A DNA stretch of 41,704 nt from GWF2-38-10 sp964527595 (GCA_964527595.1 CAZGPI010000011.1:1-41704), one strand, 5' to 3'; positions 32,649 through 41,542 are shown, counted from the first letter of the stretch. The notes: generated by a model not told the origin, from the sequence alone. Made by a program: numbers and translations.

Positions 32649-33185
32649 TTAACCACCAGGGGCGCGTGTTGGAATTTTAAGCATTCTGACATAATCTTCA
32701 ATCTCGTTTGCAAGTTCATGATGGTTGGCTTGTCGTGCAAACCATGCAGGAGTCCGATTGTTATGATCTACCGCGAGACCGTTGGCGCCAAGATGAAGCA
32801 GTTCGAAGGTAATATTGTTAAACCCAAACATAGCCGCGAGGTGTAGAGCCGTTTCGCCGACATTATCTTGAGCTTGTATAAGCGCCGGAACGTTGACATC
32901 TGGTGCGTTGAGCAATATGGCGACAATTTCATCATTACCGTTAAACGCTGCAATATGTAGGGCCGTTCTATTTATTCTGTTGTCGCGGGCATTATTAATA
33001 TTTGCACCATCAGCAATTGCGGCATTCAGTAGATCAACGCTATTTGAGTCTACAGCTGTTAGAAGGCGTTGGTTTGGCGTTGCAACTTCTTGTTGACCGG
33101 CCATGGCGACTAATTGCGAACCATTCTGGGCCATAAGGCCGAAGGCTAAAGAAGCGGTGATAAATAATCGTGATAAATTTTTCAT
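32649..33185 (-). CDS. Secreted ankyrin-repeat protein 4
   Basis: 178 residues from the ATG at 33185, with GGAG seven bases ahead; the ATG at 33197 overlaps that site. Signal peptide MKNLSRLFITASLAFGLMAQ. About three to four ankyrin repeats, with NARDNRINRTALHIAAFNGN, QDNVGETALHLAAMFGF and a cap repeat GANGLAVDHNNRTPAWFA. The third-helix positions are conserved, and the cap ends in an acidic helix (ELANEIEDYVR) like that in proteins 3 and 5. Confidence 0.9.
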   Translation of the reverse strand: MKNLSRLFITASLAFGLMAQNGSQLVAMAGQQEVATPNQRLLTAVDSNSVDLLNAAIADGANINNARDNRINRTALHIAAFNGNDEIVAILLNAPDVNVPALIQAQDNVGETALHLAAMFGFNNITFELLHLGANGLAVDHNNRTPAWFARQANHHELANEIEDYVRMLKIPTRAPGG

Positions 33186-33219
33186 GATAATCTCCATTAA
33201 ATTAAAATGTTTTTTAACT

Positions 33220-33669
33220 TTATTTCAATTCTGTCTTTTCTTGTTGAAGTTCTGCGTATTTTTCAAGTAGGTTTGCTAATGCATCGTTTCCATGTTCTTT
33301 TGCGGCTTCGGCGACTGTTTGATTATTATTGTTTTTCATAGTGATGTCGGCGCCATCTTCAAGAAGTATTGCCGCTATATTAGCATGTCCAAGCAATGCG
33401 GCTATATGGATTGGGGTGTCGCCATAAATGTTTTTTGCATTAATGTTAGCGCCAACGGTGAGAAATTTTATGACATCACGAGCACGGCCACCGATTGTTG
33501 CGCCAAAAAGACGCTCATTGAGCTCTTCTTGTGATATGGTAACAATAGATTGAGATTTGGTTGCTATGTCATCTAAGCGAGTACTCATAGCAACTAAAGG
33601 TGAAATATGCGTTGCAGTAAGGCCGAGAGCGAAAGAAGGGGTAAATAATAAACGCAATGATCGCTTCAC
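33220..33669 (-). CDS. Secreted ankyrin-repeat protein 5, GTG start
   Basis: 149 residues; the GTG at 33669 follows AGGAGG-like ribosome site GGAGGTTATA. Signal peptide MKRSLRLLFTPSFALGL, ending near ATHISPLVAM. Two and a half ankyrin repeats (VGANINAKNIYGDTPIHIAA) plus the cap repeat DGADITMKNNNNQTVAEAAK. The N-terminal half of the first repeat is shortened. Upstream, the terminator at 33811 separates this gene from protein 6, so it may head its own transcript. Confidence 0.88.
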   Translation of the reverse strand: MKRSLRLLFTPSFALGLTATHISPLVAMSTRLDDIATKSQSIVTISQEELNERLFGATIGGRARDVIKFLTVGANINAKNIYGDTPIHIAALLGHANIAAILLEDGADITMKNNNNQTVAEAAKEHGNDALANLLEKYAELQQEKTELK

Positions 33670-33810
33670 TATAACCTCCGTGAAATTTTGTTGAAATTGT
33701 TAAACATTAACCATGAGTAATTCGTCTTGCGCATATTTCAATTATAAAATATCACAAAAATGAGTCAAGTTTGCCTTAATTTTTGAATAATTTAAGTAAA
33801 ATAACAAAAA

Positions 33811-33852
33811 AAGCCCCGATTTTTAAGAAAATAACCTTAAAAATCGGGGCTT
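33811..33852. terminator. Intrinsic terminator after ankyrin protein 6
   Basis: A 17-bp stem AAGCCCCGATTTTTAAG with an eight-base loop, flanked by A- and T-runs. On the minus strand it lies 30 bases after the stop at 33880. Confidence 0.92.
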
Positions 33853-33879
33853 TTTTAAATAATCTAAAAAAAGAAAAAT

Positions 33880-35109
33880 CTAGTCAAGTTCTGGCTCAGG
33901 TGATATTTGAGCCCCTTTTTTGAAATGGAACGATAACCAGCGCACCATACGTTCACTAATGCTTCCGCTTCGACCTTTGTTTTGTATTTGCATCGCTTGA
34001 CGCTCAGCTTCAAGCTTTTCGGCATGTTGATTAAGCATGTGTGTTAAGGCACTTGCAAGAACTTTGTTTCTATAACATTTAGCAACATCGGCCGATGTTT
34101 TACCATCATTGTCTGTAATGGTGCTATCGGCTCCAGCTGCAAGTAATTCGTAGGCGGTTCTCATACGGCAGTTGGCCGCAGCTTTATGCAAAGAGGTTTG
34201 GCCCATATTATCTTTAATGTTGATAAAGGCTTTTTTGTTTAATCCATGAGCATTTATGAGTAAATTGACGATTTCTGTTAAGTCTTTTGCTGCTGCAACG
34301 TGAAGAGCTGTTTCACCTTTAATGTCTTGGACGGTTAGAAGGGTGTACAGATTAATTTTTGGTGTCGCTAGGATTATTTTGATCATCTCGACATTAGCCT
34401 TAGTTGTTGCAATATGTACCATTGTTTCGCCATTATCATCTTGAACATTAAGCACCACGTCTTTATCGCGTGTTGGTGTTTTTAGTAAAGCCTTCATAAT
34501 CTCGACTTTATTTACATCAGCGGCTATGTGGAGGGCTGTTTTTTTTGCGAAATTTTGATTTTTCAGGAGTGCATCGTGGTCGCAGTCTGGTTCTTTTAGG
34601 ATCCTTTTGATAGCTTGGATACTTCCATGAAGTGCAGCGACATGAAGTGCCGTGTTGCCATATTTATCTTGGATATTAATAAAAACATCTTTGTCATCGG
34701 TTGGGATTTTTTTCAAGAGAGCCTTAATGATGCTTGGTTTCTCATATTGTGATGCAATATGTAGTACGGTTTTGCCATCTGAGGCGATGGCGTCAATTTT
34801 GGCCCCAGCGGCAAGTAATGCAATGAACGCTTTTTCATTGCCTTTCATCGCAGCAAGATGTAATGCATTCACTTCTTCATAAATCCCATTGGCAATATAC
34901 ACCCTAGCCTCAATATCGGCCCCAGCCTTAAGCGCATCATTAATACCGGAAATATTGCCTTCTTGGGCAGAATCAAAAAGGAGCTCGTTGGCTCCGCTTT
35001 GATCTTCTTCTTGCAGAGATTCCTGTATTGGTTTAAGGGCGCCGCCCTGGGCTTTTAAGCAATAGCAGAGCGAAATAGTGAGAAATAATTTTAGCGACTT
35101 TTTCATCAT
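33880..35109 (-). CDS. Secreted ankyrin-repeat protein 6 (first of six)
   Basis: 409 residues; starts at one of two adjacent ATG codons after GAGGG. Signal peptide of about 20 residues (MMKKSLKLFLTISLCYCLKAQ). About nine ankyrin repeats (residues about 45-350). Most have the canonical G.TALH.A pattern; several include an extra loop such as LKTPTRDKDVVLNVQDDNGE. The terminal cap GADSTITDNDGKTSADVAK is the same as in protein 1, and a coiled-coil-like tail with RQAMQIQNKGRSG follows. The upstream gap includes the rplI promoter on the other strand. Confidence 0.92.
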   Translation of the reverse strand: MMKKSLKLFLTISLCYCLKAQGGALKPIQESLQEEDQSGANELLFDSAQEGNISGINDALKAGADIEARVYIANGIYEEVNALHLAAMKGNEKAFIALLAAGAKIDAIASDGKTVLHIASQYEKPSIIKALLKKIPTDDKDVFINIQDKYGNTALHVAALHGSIQAIKRILKEPDCDHDALLKNQNFAKKTALHIAADVNKVEIMKALLKTPTRDKDVVLNVQDDNGETMVHIATTKANVEMIKIILATPKINLYTLLTVQDIKGETALHVAAAKDLTEIVNLLINAHGLNKKAFINIKDNMGQTSLHKAAANCRMRTAYELLAAGADSTITDNDGKTSADVAKCYRNKVLASALTHMLNQHAEKLEAERQAMQIQNKGRSGSISERMVRWLSFHFKKGAQISPEPELD

Positions 35110-35253
35110 AAGACCCTCGTAAATATTAGATTTGATCGAAATATCTGTGTCCTTATTTTATTATCATAAAACAACGGGCAGAATTAAAACAAGAAATTAA
35201 GCGCTGGCGTAAATTTTCCATAGAAGTTTTGCATATGCAATTATTCTGCAACC

Positions 35254-35262
35254 TGATATACT
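35254..35262 (+). promoter_or_regulatory. Extended -10 promoter for rplI-dnaB
   Basis: TGATATACT: a TG-n extension and TATACT (five of six -10 matches), about 60 bases ahead of rplI. No convincing -35 box. Confidence 0.45.
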
Positions 35263-35320
35263 TAACCCCGTAATTTGGTGAGAAAAATAAAATTTAATAC
35301 TTTATAAGGAAGGAGCTCCG

Positions 35321-35764
35321 ATGCGCGTTTATATGCTCAAGGACGTTGAAAAAATTGGAATGGCCGGTAATGTTATTGAAGTTGCTGATGGATTTGCAGC
35401 CAATTACCTCTTGCCTCGCAAGTTAGCAACCGTGGTTACATCTGGTAATATGGTTCTTCTTCAACAAAAAGTTCAAAAAGAAGCTGTTGTTACTCAGGTA
35501 CTTAATAGCAAAGTCGCCATGCTTGCTGAACGCATAAAGACGATGATTTTGACGGTTAAAGAACGTGTACATGATGATGGCAAACTTTACGGTGCTGTTG
35601 GTGCCGACGAAGTTGTTGAATTGTTGCGCGCAAAAGACATCGTTGTTAACCGCAAACAAATTGAATTTGATAAAACCATTAAAGCTGTTGGCGAACACAA
35701 AGTAACCATTCGTTTGTCGTCAAAGCTTAAGCCACAACTGACCATCAAAGTTCTTCCACAATAA
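35321..35764 (+). CDS. rplI: 50S ribosomal protein L9
   Basis: 147 residues, normal length. It begins MRVYMLKDVEKIG and MAGNVIEVADGFAANYLLPR, the hallmark N-terminal domain that binds 23S rRNA. A long central helix and a C-terminal domain (about 80-147) follow. A strong AAGGAAGGAG ribosome site precedes it. It is followed 18 bases later by dnaB, the common bacterial gene order, so the two form an operon. Confidence 0.97.
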   Translation: MRVYMLKDVEKIGMAGNVIEVADGFAANYLLPRKLATVVTSGNMVLLQQKVQKEAVVTQVLNSKVAMLAERIKTMILTVKERVHDDGKLYGAVGADEVVELLRAKDIVVNRKQIEFDKTIKAVGEHKVTIRLSSKLKPQLTIKVLPQ

Positions 35765-35782
35765 TAATCGACTTGAGGGCGC

Positions 35783-37162
35783 ATGTTTGAAGAATCATCT
35801 GGTTTTAAGCCTCGCAAAGGTAACTTTGCTCAATCAACCGATCGATCATTAAGTAGAAATCTTCCAGCCAATACTGATGCCGAGCGCGCGGTATTGGCTG
35901 CAATTCTTTTGAATGATGAAAATTTAACCCTTGTTTCTGACGTGCTTAAGCCGTCAGATTTTTTTATTCGGCAGCACCAGCTTATTTATCAAGTAATTCT
36001 TGAGCTTGCCCAGGCAAACCAAAAGGTAGACTTAGTTGTTTTGCAGGATGCATTAGCTAAAGCACAAATACTGGAAGAAGTTGGTGGGTTGATGTATTTG
36101 ATGGAGCTGCAAGAAGATATCCCATCGCTCGGCCTCATTTTACAGCATGCTCGCATTGTTAAAGACAAAGCTGTTTTGCGTGACCTTATTCAGTCGGCGT
36201 CAGATATTATCACCACATGTTATGACCAAAAATCTGATGAAATTGACGGTGTTTTGGACGCAGCAGAAAAAAAGATTTTTCAAATTTCTAGCAAAATGAC
36301 GCCACCAACATTTGTTCAACTTGATATTTTGCTCAAAAAAACCTTTCAACATTTGGCGCAAATTAAAACCAACCAAGAGGGTGTGACGGGAGTTCCTTCC
36401 GGATTCTATCATTTTGACAAAATGACCTCGGGTATGCAACGTGGCGATCTTCTTATTTTGGCCGCTCGACCATCGATGGGTAAAACAGCTCTCGCGCTTA
36501 ATATTGCGCTTAACGCGTGGCACTCAGGGGCAACCGTTGGATTGTTTTCGCTCGAAATGTCATCGGAGCAATTGGTGCTCCGTATGCTTTCTGCCGAAGC
36601 GCAAATTTCGCACCAAAAAATTCGTAATGCTATGGTTTCGTCCGATGAATGGATGGAATTAACCAATACGGCGGCTCGATTGGCCGAGGCAAAAATTTTT
36701 ATCGATGATTCGCCAACCCTTACCATTCTTGAATTGCGTGCCAAAGCGAGAAAGCTTAAAGCACAAGCAAATGTGCAATTGATTATTGTCGACTATTTAC
36801 AACTTATTAGTTCGCACAAAACGCATGAAAATAGAACTCAAGAAATATCAGCAATTTCTCGTGGGCTTAAGTCACTAGCCAAAGAACTTGATATTCCAGT
36901 GCTTGCATTATCTCAGTTGTCGCGTTCGCTTGAAAACAGGATGGATAAACGGCCACTGCTTTCTGACCTTCGTGAATCTGGAGCTATTGAGCAAGACGGC
37001 GACGTTATTTTCTTTATTTATCGCGACGTGGTCTACAACCCCGAGACCGAGTATCCTGACAATGCTGAGGTCATTATAGGAAAACAACGTAATGGTCCGG
37101 TTGGGTCATTTCAGGTACGGTTTAAGGGTGAAATTACGAGATTCTATGATCTTGGGGATTAG
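35783..37162 (+). CDS. dnaB: Replicative DNA helicase DnaB
   Basis: 459 residues, normal length. It unwinds DNA at the replication fork as a hexamer. The N-terminal domain begins PANTDAERAVLAAILLN (about residues 29-45). The RecA-like domain has Walker A ARPSMGKTAL (about 229) and Walker B LIIVDYLQLI. DLRESGAIEQDGDVIFFIYR near the C-terminus is the DnaB arginine-finger region. It follows rplI with a GAGGG ribosome site. No intein is present. Confidence 0.97.
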   Translation: MFEESSGFKPRKGNFAQSTDRSLSRNLPANTDAERAVLAAILLNDENLTLVSDVLKPSDFFIRQHQLIYQVILELAQANQKVDLVVLQDALAKAQILEEVGGLMYLMELQEDIPSLGLILQHARIVKDKAVLRDLIQSASDIITTCYDQKSDEIDGVLDAAEKKIFQISSKMTPPTFVQLDILLKKTFQHLAQIKTNQEGVTGVPSGFYHFDKMTSGMQRGDLLILAARPSMGKTALALNIALNAWHSGATVGLFSLEMSSEQLVLRMLSAEAQISHQKIRNAMVSSDEWMELTNTAARLAEAKIFIDDSPTLTILELRAKARKLKAQANVQLIIVDYLQLISSHKTHENRTQEISAISRGLKSLAKELDIPVLALSQLSRSLENRMDKRPLLSDLRESGAIEQDGDVIFFIYRDVVYNPETEYPDNAEVIIGKQRNGPVGSFQVRFKGEITRFYDLGD

Positions 37163-37180
37163 GATTTATAAGTAAAAAAA

Positions 37181-37266
37181 GATGGATCCCGGATCTGGGT
37201 CCGGGATGACAAAAGGAGCTTGGTAATAGTATCTTTGTCATCCTGAACTTGATTCAGGATCCATCC
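37181..37266. repeat. Intergenic palindromic element, paired form (reverse order)
   Basis: Half 1 (37181-37214): GATGGATCCCGGATC...GGGATGACAAAA. Half 2 (37234-37266): TTTGTCATCCTGAA...TTCAGGATCCATCC. The halves are inverted relative to each other, with 19 bases between. Here the outer ends are GATCC, the opposite of the copies at 3103 and 5381. Confidence 0.75.
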
Positions 37267-37308
37267 TAATCTTTAGAAAACGCATTTTTCTGAGATGAGG
37301 AGTGAGTA

Positions 37309-37803
37309 ATGAATTCGATTATCTTAGGCGTTGACCCAGGCTTTTCTGTTACCGGTTATGCGATTTTAAAAAAGGATGGTTCTAAAGCATTACTTCTTGA
37401 TTACGGCTATATCAAAATGAGTTCTCAAAAATCATTAGTCGAGCGGGTAGGGATCTTTTACAATTGCTTTCAATCAAAAATTGCCCAACATACTATTACC
37501 GAAATTGCGCTTGAAACCTCATTCTTAGGCAAAAATGCCCAAACTTTTTTAAAGTTAGGGTACTTGCGCGGTATTCTGTATTTACTTGCTGCGCAAAACA
37601 ATCTCGTCGTTAATGAATTTGCTCCGCGTGAGGTAAAAAGTACCGTGACAGGTTATGGCGCCGCAAGCAAGGATCAGGTTGCGGCAATGATTATGCGGTT
37701 GTTTCCAAAACTAAACGAACTTGGAGCTATCGAACGGCAAGACGTTACTGATGCCATGGCTGTTTGTTTATGCGGATTTTGGCAACAAAAGTCTCGTGTT
37801 TGA
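37309..37803 (+). CDS. ruvC: Crossover junction endodeoxyribonuclease RuvC
   Basis: 164 residues, normal length. It cuts Holliday junctions in recombination. Catalytic acidic residues are visible: D9 (GVDPG), E69 (IALETSF) and the pair D145/D148 (QDVTDAM). The gene is preceded by the paired palindromic element, so it is probably not co-transcribed with dnaB. ruvA and ruvB are not in the window. Confidence 0.97.
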   Translation: MNSIILGVDPGFSVTGYAILKKDGSKALLLDYGYIKMSSQKSLVERVGIFYNCFQSKIAQHTITEIALETSFLGKNAQTFLKLGYLRGILYLLAAQNNLVVNEFAPREVKSTVTGYGAASKDQVAAMIMRLFPKLNELGAIERQDVTDAMAVCLCGFWQQKSRV

Positions 37804-37810
37804 CATGATT

Positions 37811-37846
37811 ATACAAGGCGCAGCATTTTGTTGCTGCGCCTTGTAT
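37811..37846. terminator. Intrinsic terminator between ruvC and the RING-repeat pseudogene
   Basis: A 15-bp stem ATACAAGGCGCAGCA with a six-base loop, A-rich to the right, between convergent genes. Confidence 0.88.
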
Positions 37847-37858
37847 AAAAACAGATTC

Positions 37859-38990
37859 TTAATTGAGATATTTTTCAGCGGGGTCAAATGCAGCTAGTTT
37901 TTTTTGGTCTAAGCGCGACTTGGCCGCATCAACAATGGCGTTGATTGCTCTTTCGTTATTATATTCAATAAACAAATCAAGCGCTGTTTTATTATCGGCT
38001 GTTTTTTCATTAATAAAGTATAGAAAACCACTATTACTCAAATTGGTTTCTGCTGCGGTAATAATTGGCAACAATATTTCGGTGTTATTGTTTTCAGCAG
38101 CCAAAATAAGCGCTGTCTTGCCATATTTGTTACGGGCATTAATAAAACGGCCAAACTGCTGTCGAGTTAAGTTTTCCTCGGCGGCCTTGAGCAGGGCTCG
38201 TATTGCAGCCGTATTATTTCTTTCAGAAGCAGACAAAAGCGCCGTTTCGTCTTCATTGCTACGGGTATTAATGATTTGTGCGAATTGTCCCCTGGTTAAT
38301 CGGGTTTGTGCGAAGGAAAGTATTTCTTCTATCGCAATAAAATTATTACTGAAAGCCGCAAAGATAAGAGCTGTTTGTCCATCATCAGAAGTTTTTTCAT
38401 TAATAAATTGAACAAAAGCTTCGGGATCTAACCGCCCTTCTGCTTGATCGAGAAAGCTTTCTAGCATTTCATCGGCGTTGTCGGGATCGGTGTACACTTT
38501 AACAGCATCAATAAGCGTTTCCATGTCGTGTATCACTTCGACGACGTCGTCCACAACATCATCTCTTGGCGCGATGTGGTAGCGTGTGACAATTTCGCTT
38601 GCAGCGTTAGCATTTCTACACATAGGGCAAGATTTGCCTTCTATTAGTCTGCCATGAGTGTCCAATATCCATTCAAGGATGCATGGCGTATAGGTACGAG
38701 TGATTACAGGAGGTTGTTATTACCGGGGGGATTTGATTGGTAATCGTAAAAGAATTGGGCATTTGGGTTTCGCATTTTGCTGAGAGTTCAGCAAGACAAA
38801 TCGGGCAGACCGGCTCCTCTATTTGTGTTTTTTTAGCCTGGCCAGGGTTGCCATCATCCTCACTTAATTTTCTTTTTACTTGAGCCTCTCGGCCTTGAGG
38901 TTTCTCCCCTTGTTCCATCCCAAAAGCAAAGCTGCCCAAAGTCGATAGGGCAATGATTAGCAAAAGAGAGTATTTAGCAAAATTTTTCAT
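37859..38990 (-). pseudogene. Frameshifted RING-H2 and extended ankyrin-repeat protein
   Basis: Two neighbouring frames join into one protein of about 377 residues. The first frame (start ATG 38990, AAAGGA ribosome site) has a signal peptide, a basic stretch (KRKLSEDD...AKKTQ), CPICLAEL and TTSCNHSY, then stops early. The second resumes with ILEWILDTHGRLIEGKS and CPMCRN, then four extended ankyrin-like units. Removing one base at 38692 gives C-N-H-S-Y-H-T-P-C, an ideal RING-H2 spacing. The intact neighbour at 39883 shows the same architecture. It is either a recently broken gene, a programmed shift, or a sequencing error. RING domains recruit ubiquitin-conjugating enzymes, so the intact form could be a ubiquitin ligase effector. 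Confidence 0.8.
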
Positions 38991-39032
38991 GAGCAAATCC
39001 TTTATTAAAATTGGTTTATAAAAAAACAAAAA

Positions 39033-39734
39033 CTAATTAAGGTTTATTGGAGAATATAATAGCGTACGATTTGAGCGAGGAGATAACAATTCAATGATCC
39101 CATCGTCGTGATTTTCTATAGCAATATCACGAGCAGTAAAGCCACGGGTGTCTTTGATGGTAATATTTGCACCGGCGCCAATAAGCGCTTTGGCTATATA
39201 AAAACTACCGTTCATTACGGCACAATGAAGAGCCGTTCGGCCTTTTATTGTTTTCGCATTGATAAATTGAACGAAAAGATCCGGGCTTAAATCTTTTATT
39301 GCCTTGCTAATCAACTCATCGACAACATCGGGCAATTTGTTTTTTGTAGCTAAAATCAAATCGGGATACCCATCTGAGACCGAAATCGGGGAGGGTGTTA
39401 GTCGGTCAAAAGTATCAAAAGCGTCTTCCATGGAGTCAACATCGCCACAATGAGGACAATCGCAGGAGGGCGTCTCACTTCGAGACTGAAGTTCTTTAAA
39501 TCTAAAAAGGCAGTGTGTATGAAACTTATCGCCACAACGGCCTGTTATCCATGATGGAACGGCTCCTTTTAGCGAAACATCACTTGTGTCGGTAATCCCA
39601 GAGAGACAAAGAATACACGGTCCGGCTGGCTTTTTGAGCGGTACAAAATCCCCGCGCGACATACCAAAAGCAATCGAATTCGTGACAAATAAGACAACAA
39701 CAAACAAAGGTAGAAACTTAGTGTTTATCTTCAT
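39033..39734 (-). CDS. Secreted RING-like protein with a short ankyrin tail
   Basis: 233 residues from the ATG at 39734 (GGAG eight bases ahead; a longer reading from 39791 is unlikely). Signal peptide of about 24 residues ending near SIAFG. The zinc-binding part is a divergent RING: CILCLSG, then RCGDKFHTHC, then CDCPHCG, with the usual Cys/His spacing slightly altered. A linker (about 100-130) is followed by one extended unit (SPDLFVQFINAKTIKGRTAL) and the cap repeat GANITIKDTRGFTARDIA. The latter is the same cap as in the ankyrin cluster, so it bridges the two families. A ubiquitin-ligase role is inference. Confidence 0.82.
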   Translation of the reverse strand: MKINTKFLPLFVVVLFVTNSIAFGMSRGDFVPLKKPAGPCILCLSGITDTSDVSLKGAVPSWITGRCGDKFHTHCLFRFKELQSRSETPSCDCPHCGDVDSMEDAFDTFDRLTPSPISVSDGYPDLILATKNKLPDVVDELISKAIKDLSPDLFVQFINAKTIKGRTALHCAVMNGSFYIAKALIGAGANITIKDTRGFTARDIAIENHDDGIIELLSPRSNRTLLYSPINLN

Positions 39735-39882
39735 AATAAGAACTCCATTTAAATTAGAAATTGTATGCATTCTACAATAAAGATATCGCATTAATTGCTA
39801 TTAGTCAAATGGGTGTAAGATTAGGTAAGATGGTTATACATGGTACGCTTCAACATACCATGTATAAGAAAAAAGAAGATTT

Positions 39883-40956
39883 CTAGTTAAGGAATGCTTC
39901 GGCGGTATCAAAGAGACCCAATTCCTCAGGGGTTAATTCTGCGCGTGCAGCTTGAATGAGAGCGGCCTCTGCATCTTGGTCGTCGTTTTCAATAACGAAA
40001 TTAAGGGCCGATTTGTTATCTTCGCCTCGTTCGTTAATAAAGTAAACAAAACCCTCATGGCTCAAATGCTCTCTTGCCGCGGCAATAATTGCCATCAATA
40101 CTTCATGATTGTTGTTACGAGCGGCCCAAATTAATGCCGTTAAGCCACCATCTTCATTGCGAGCATTAATAAACAATGCAAATTGGTGTGGATTTAATCT
40201 TTGTTCTGCAGCGTCAAGCAAGGCCAATATCGAATCGGTGTCATCAGATGAAGCTGCAAAATTTAAAGCGGTTTCACCCTCTATGTTGCGGGTATTAATA
40301 AATTGGGCAAATTGGTCGGGATTTAAGTGTGTTACAGCCGCTGTTAGAATGACTTGTACAATTTCACTTTTCTCATCACCGGCGGCTTGGACGAGAGCCG
40401 TAAAATCTTCTTCATCTTGAGCCATAATAAATTGTTCAAACTGTTCTTGTGTTGAGTGGGCAAGAGTCTCATCAATGAGTTCTTGTATTTCTGCGGCAGT
40501 AGCACCGCCTTGAATAGCACCTAAAAGCGGTGGGGTATCAACAAAATCATCACCAACTGGACGTTCATGAACGTCCAGGCCTAAAATTCTGGCCTCGAGG
40601 CCCATAGATTTTTGGTTTCTGCACAACGGGCATGTTGAGTTTTGTCGTTGGTGTGTTATCCATTCACGAATGCAGTCAACATGAAAAGTGTGTTGGCACG
40701 AAGTTGTCATAATGTCGTCAACATCAGTAAAGCTGGCAAGGCAAATTGAGCATACTGGCGCCTCTATTTCTTCAGTGCGTGCTTTCTTTTGTGGCTGAGC
40801 GCCATCATCACTACCGCCACGTTTTCTTTTTAGTGAATTATCAGATTGTGCGGCTGAGACCCCAATGTCGCCTTCAGTATCCATACAATATGCAAAAGTG
40901 CCTAACGTAGACGCGGCAAAAAACAGAACAAGTATTTTTCCCTTAAAATTCTTCAT
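39883..40956 (-). CDS. Secreted RING-H2 and extended ankyrin-repeat protein (likely ubiquitin-ligase effector)
   Basis: 357 residues from the ATG at 40956 (GGAGGA eight bases ahead). Signal peptide of about 24 residues (MKNFKGKILVLFFAASTLGT). A basic stretch follows, KRKRGGSDDGAQPQ then KKARTEE (about residues 43-62), resembling a two-part nuclear localisation signal. A full RING-H2: CSICLASF, TSCQHTFHVDC, CPLCRN (about residues 68-115). After an acidic linker (about 115-170) come four extended ankyrin-like units of 43-44 residues, marked by QFAQFIN.RN....TAL..AA. The RING pattern is canonical for E3 ligases, which bacteria lack a pathway for, so the target would be the host. Only the enzyme class, not the substrate, can be inferred. 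Confidence 0.9.
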   Translation of the reverse strand: MKNFKGKILVLFFAASTLGTFAYCMDTEGDIGVSAAQSDNSLKRKRGGSDDGAQPQKKARTEEIEAPVCSICLASFTDVDDIMTTSCQHTFHVDCIREWITHQRQNSTCPLCRNQKSMGLEARILGLDVHERPVGDDFVDTPPLLGAIQGGATAAEIQELIDETLAHSTQEQFEQFIMAQDEEDFTALVQAAGDEKSEIVQVILTAAVTHLNPDQFAQFINTRNIEGETALNFAASSDDTDSILALLDAAEQRLNPHQFALFINARNEDGGLTALIWAARNNNHEVLMAIIAAAREHLSHEGFVYFINERGEDNKSALNFVIENDDQDAEAALIQAARAELTPEELGLFDTAEAFLN

Positions 40957-41073
40957 AAACAAGTCCTCCATAAATATGAAAAAGTATTCAAAAGTATGCA
41001 TCATTCTATAAGCATGCCAATTTAATTTAGAATGGTCAAATGAGACATAGAGCAACCAACTAGAAGTGAATTA

Positions 41074-41111
41074 ATCGGCTAGGAAGGTTCAATTTGAACC
41101 TTCCTAGCCGA
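41074..41111. terminator. Hairpin upstream of the RING gene
   Basis: CGGCTAGGAAGGTTCAA and its complement, 17-bp stem, short loop. It lies upstream of the minus-strand RING gene and has no clear T-run, so it may end a transcript from the right or be a regulatory element. Confidence 0.5.
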
Positions 41112-41421
41112 AATAAGTAGTCATTTGTTCTGGTAAAGTTAACGTCCGATAATCATTATTATGTAAACAATACCCACCTTGGGTTATGCAAGGAGAGTTA
41201 AAACAAAGATATGATTAAAAATTAAGAACGAGTGGAAAGAAACCAAAAGGTATCATAATACGTCGGCCGGGCCTAGGGGGTAGAAGTTGCGTTCTGCTAA
41301 GAGTTTAAGATTCTGTACCATTTGGACGAAGCCTTAAACACCAGCAAGCATACCAACACCAATACACGCCCAAACGAAGAAAATATCCTGATCCTGACCC
41401 CCAAGATTAAAGAGTATCAAC
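41112..41421. other. Gene-poor stretch before the edge repeats
   Basis: No gene is recognised here. A minus-strand frame reads IFFVWACIGVGMLAGV, a stop, then MVQNLKLLAERNFYPLGPADVL-like residues (stop at 41253-41255); these are 22 codons and look protein-like, but have no ribosome site. No tRNA or known structured RNA was recognised. Confidence 0.3.
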
Positions 41422-41542
41422 AAAAAAAACCGCCATGTAAGGAAATTACATGGCGGAAAAAGGAGAAAGGAGAGTAGTAATGAAGCTTTTTAAAATCTTT
41501 AATAACTATATCTTGAATCGCATCGTCTATGCAACAATCTAT
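41422..41542 (-). ncRNA. Possible antisense RNA opposite the small ORF leader
   Basis: On the minus strand a perfect TATAAT (41549-41554) lies ahead of about 120 bases that end in an 11-bp hairpin (CCGCCATGTAA, loop, TTACATGGCGG) and a run of eight T. The RNA would be complementary to the ribosome site and start codon of the small plus-strand ORF. No good -35 box is seen. Confidence 0.35.
41425..41479 (+). repeat. 55-bp direct repeat, copy 1 (hairpin and ribosome site)
   Basis: Identical to 41650-41704. It contains an 11-bp stem with GGAAA loop, then AAAAAGGAGAAAGGAGAG, a double ribosome site, ending directly before the ATG at 41480. Confidence 0.9.

Noticed and set aside
30203..35109. One large ankyrin gene broken by frameshifts
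   Set aside because: Each of the six ORFs has its own signal peptide and most have a ribosome site, so they are separate genes.
37863..38411. A 182-codon plus-strand ORF opposite the RING-repeat pseudogene
   Set aside because: It is the reverse reading of the ankyrin-like repeats (rich in Ala, Ser and Leu) and has no features of its own.
41246..41345. Possible structured RNA such as SRP, RNase P or tmRNA RNA
   Set aside because: Short GC-rich bits such as GGCCGGGCCTAGGGGG caught the eye, but none of the defining core sequences could be found.
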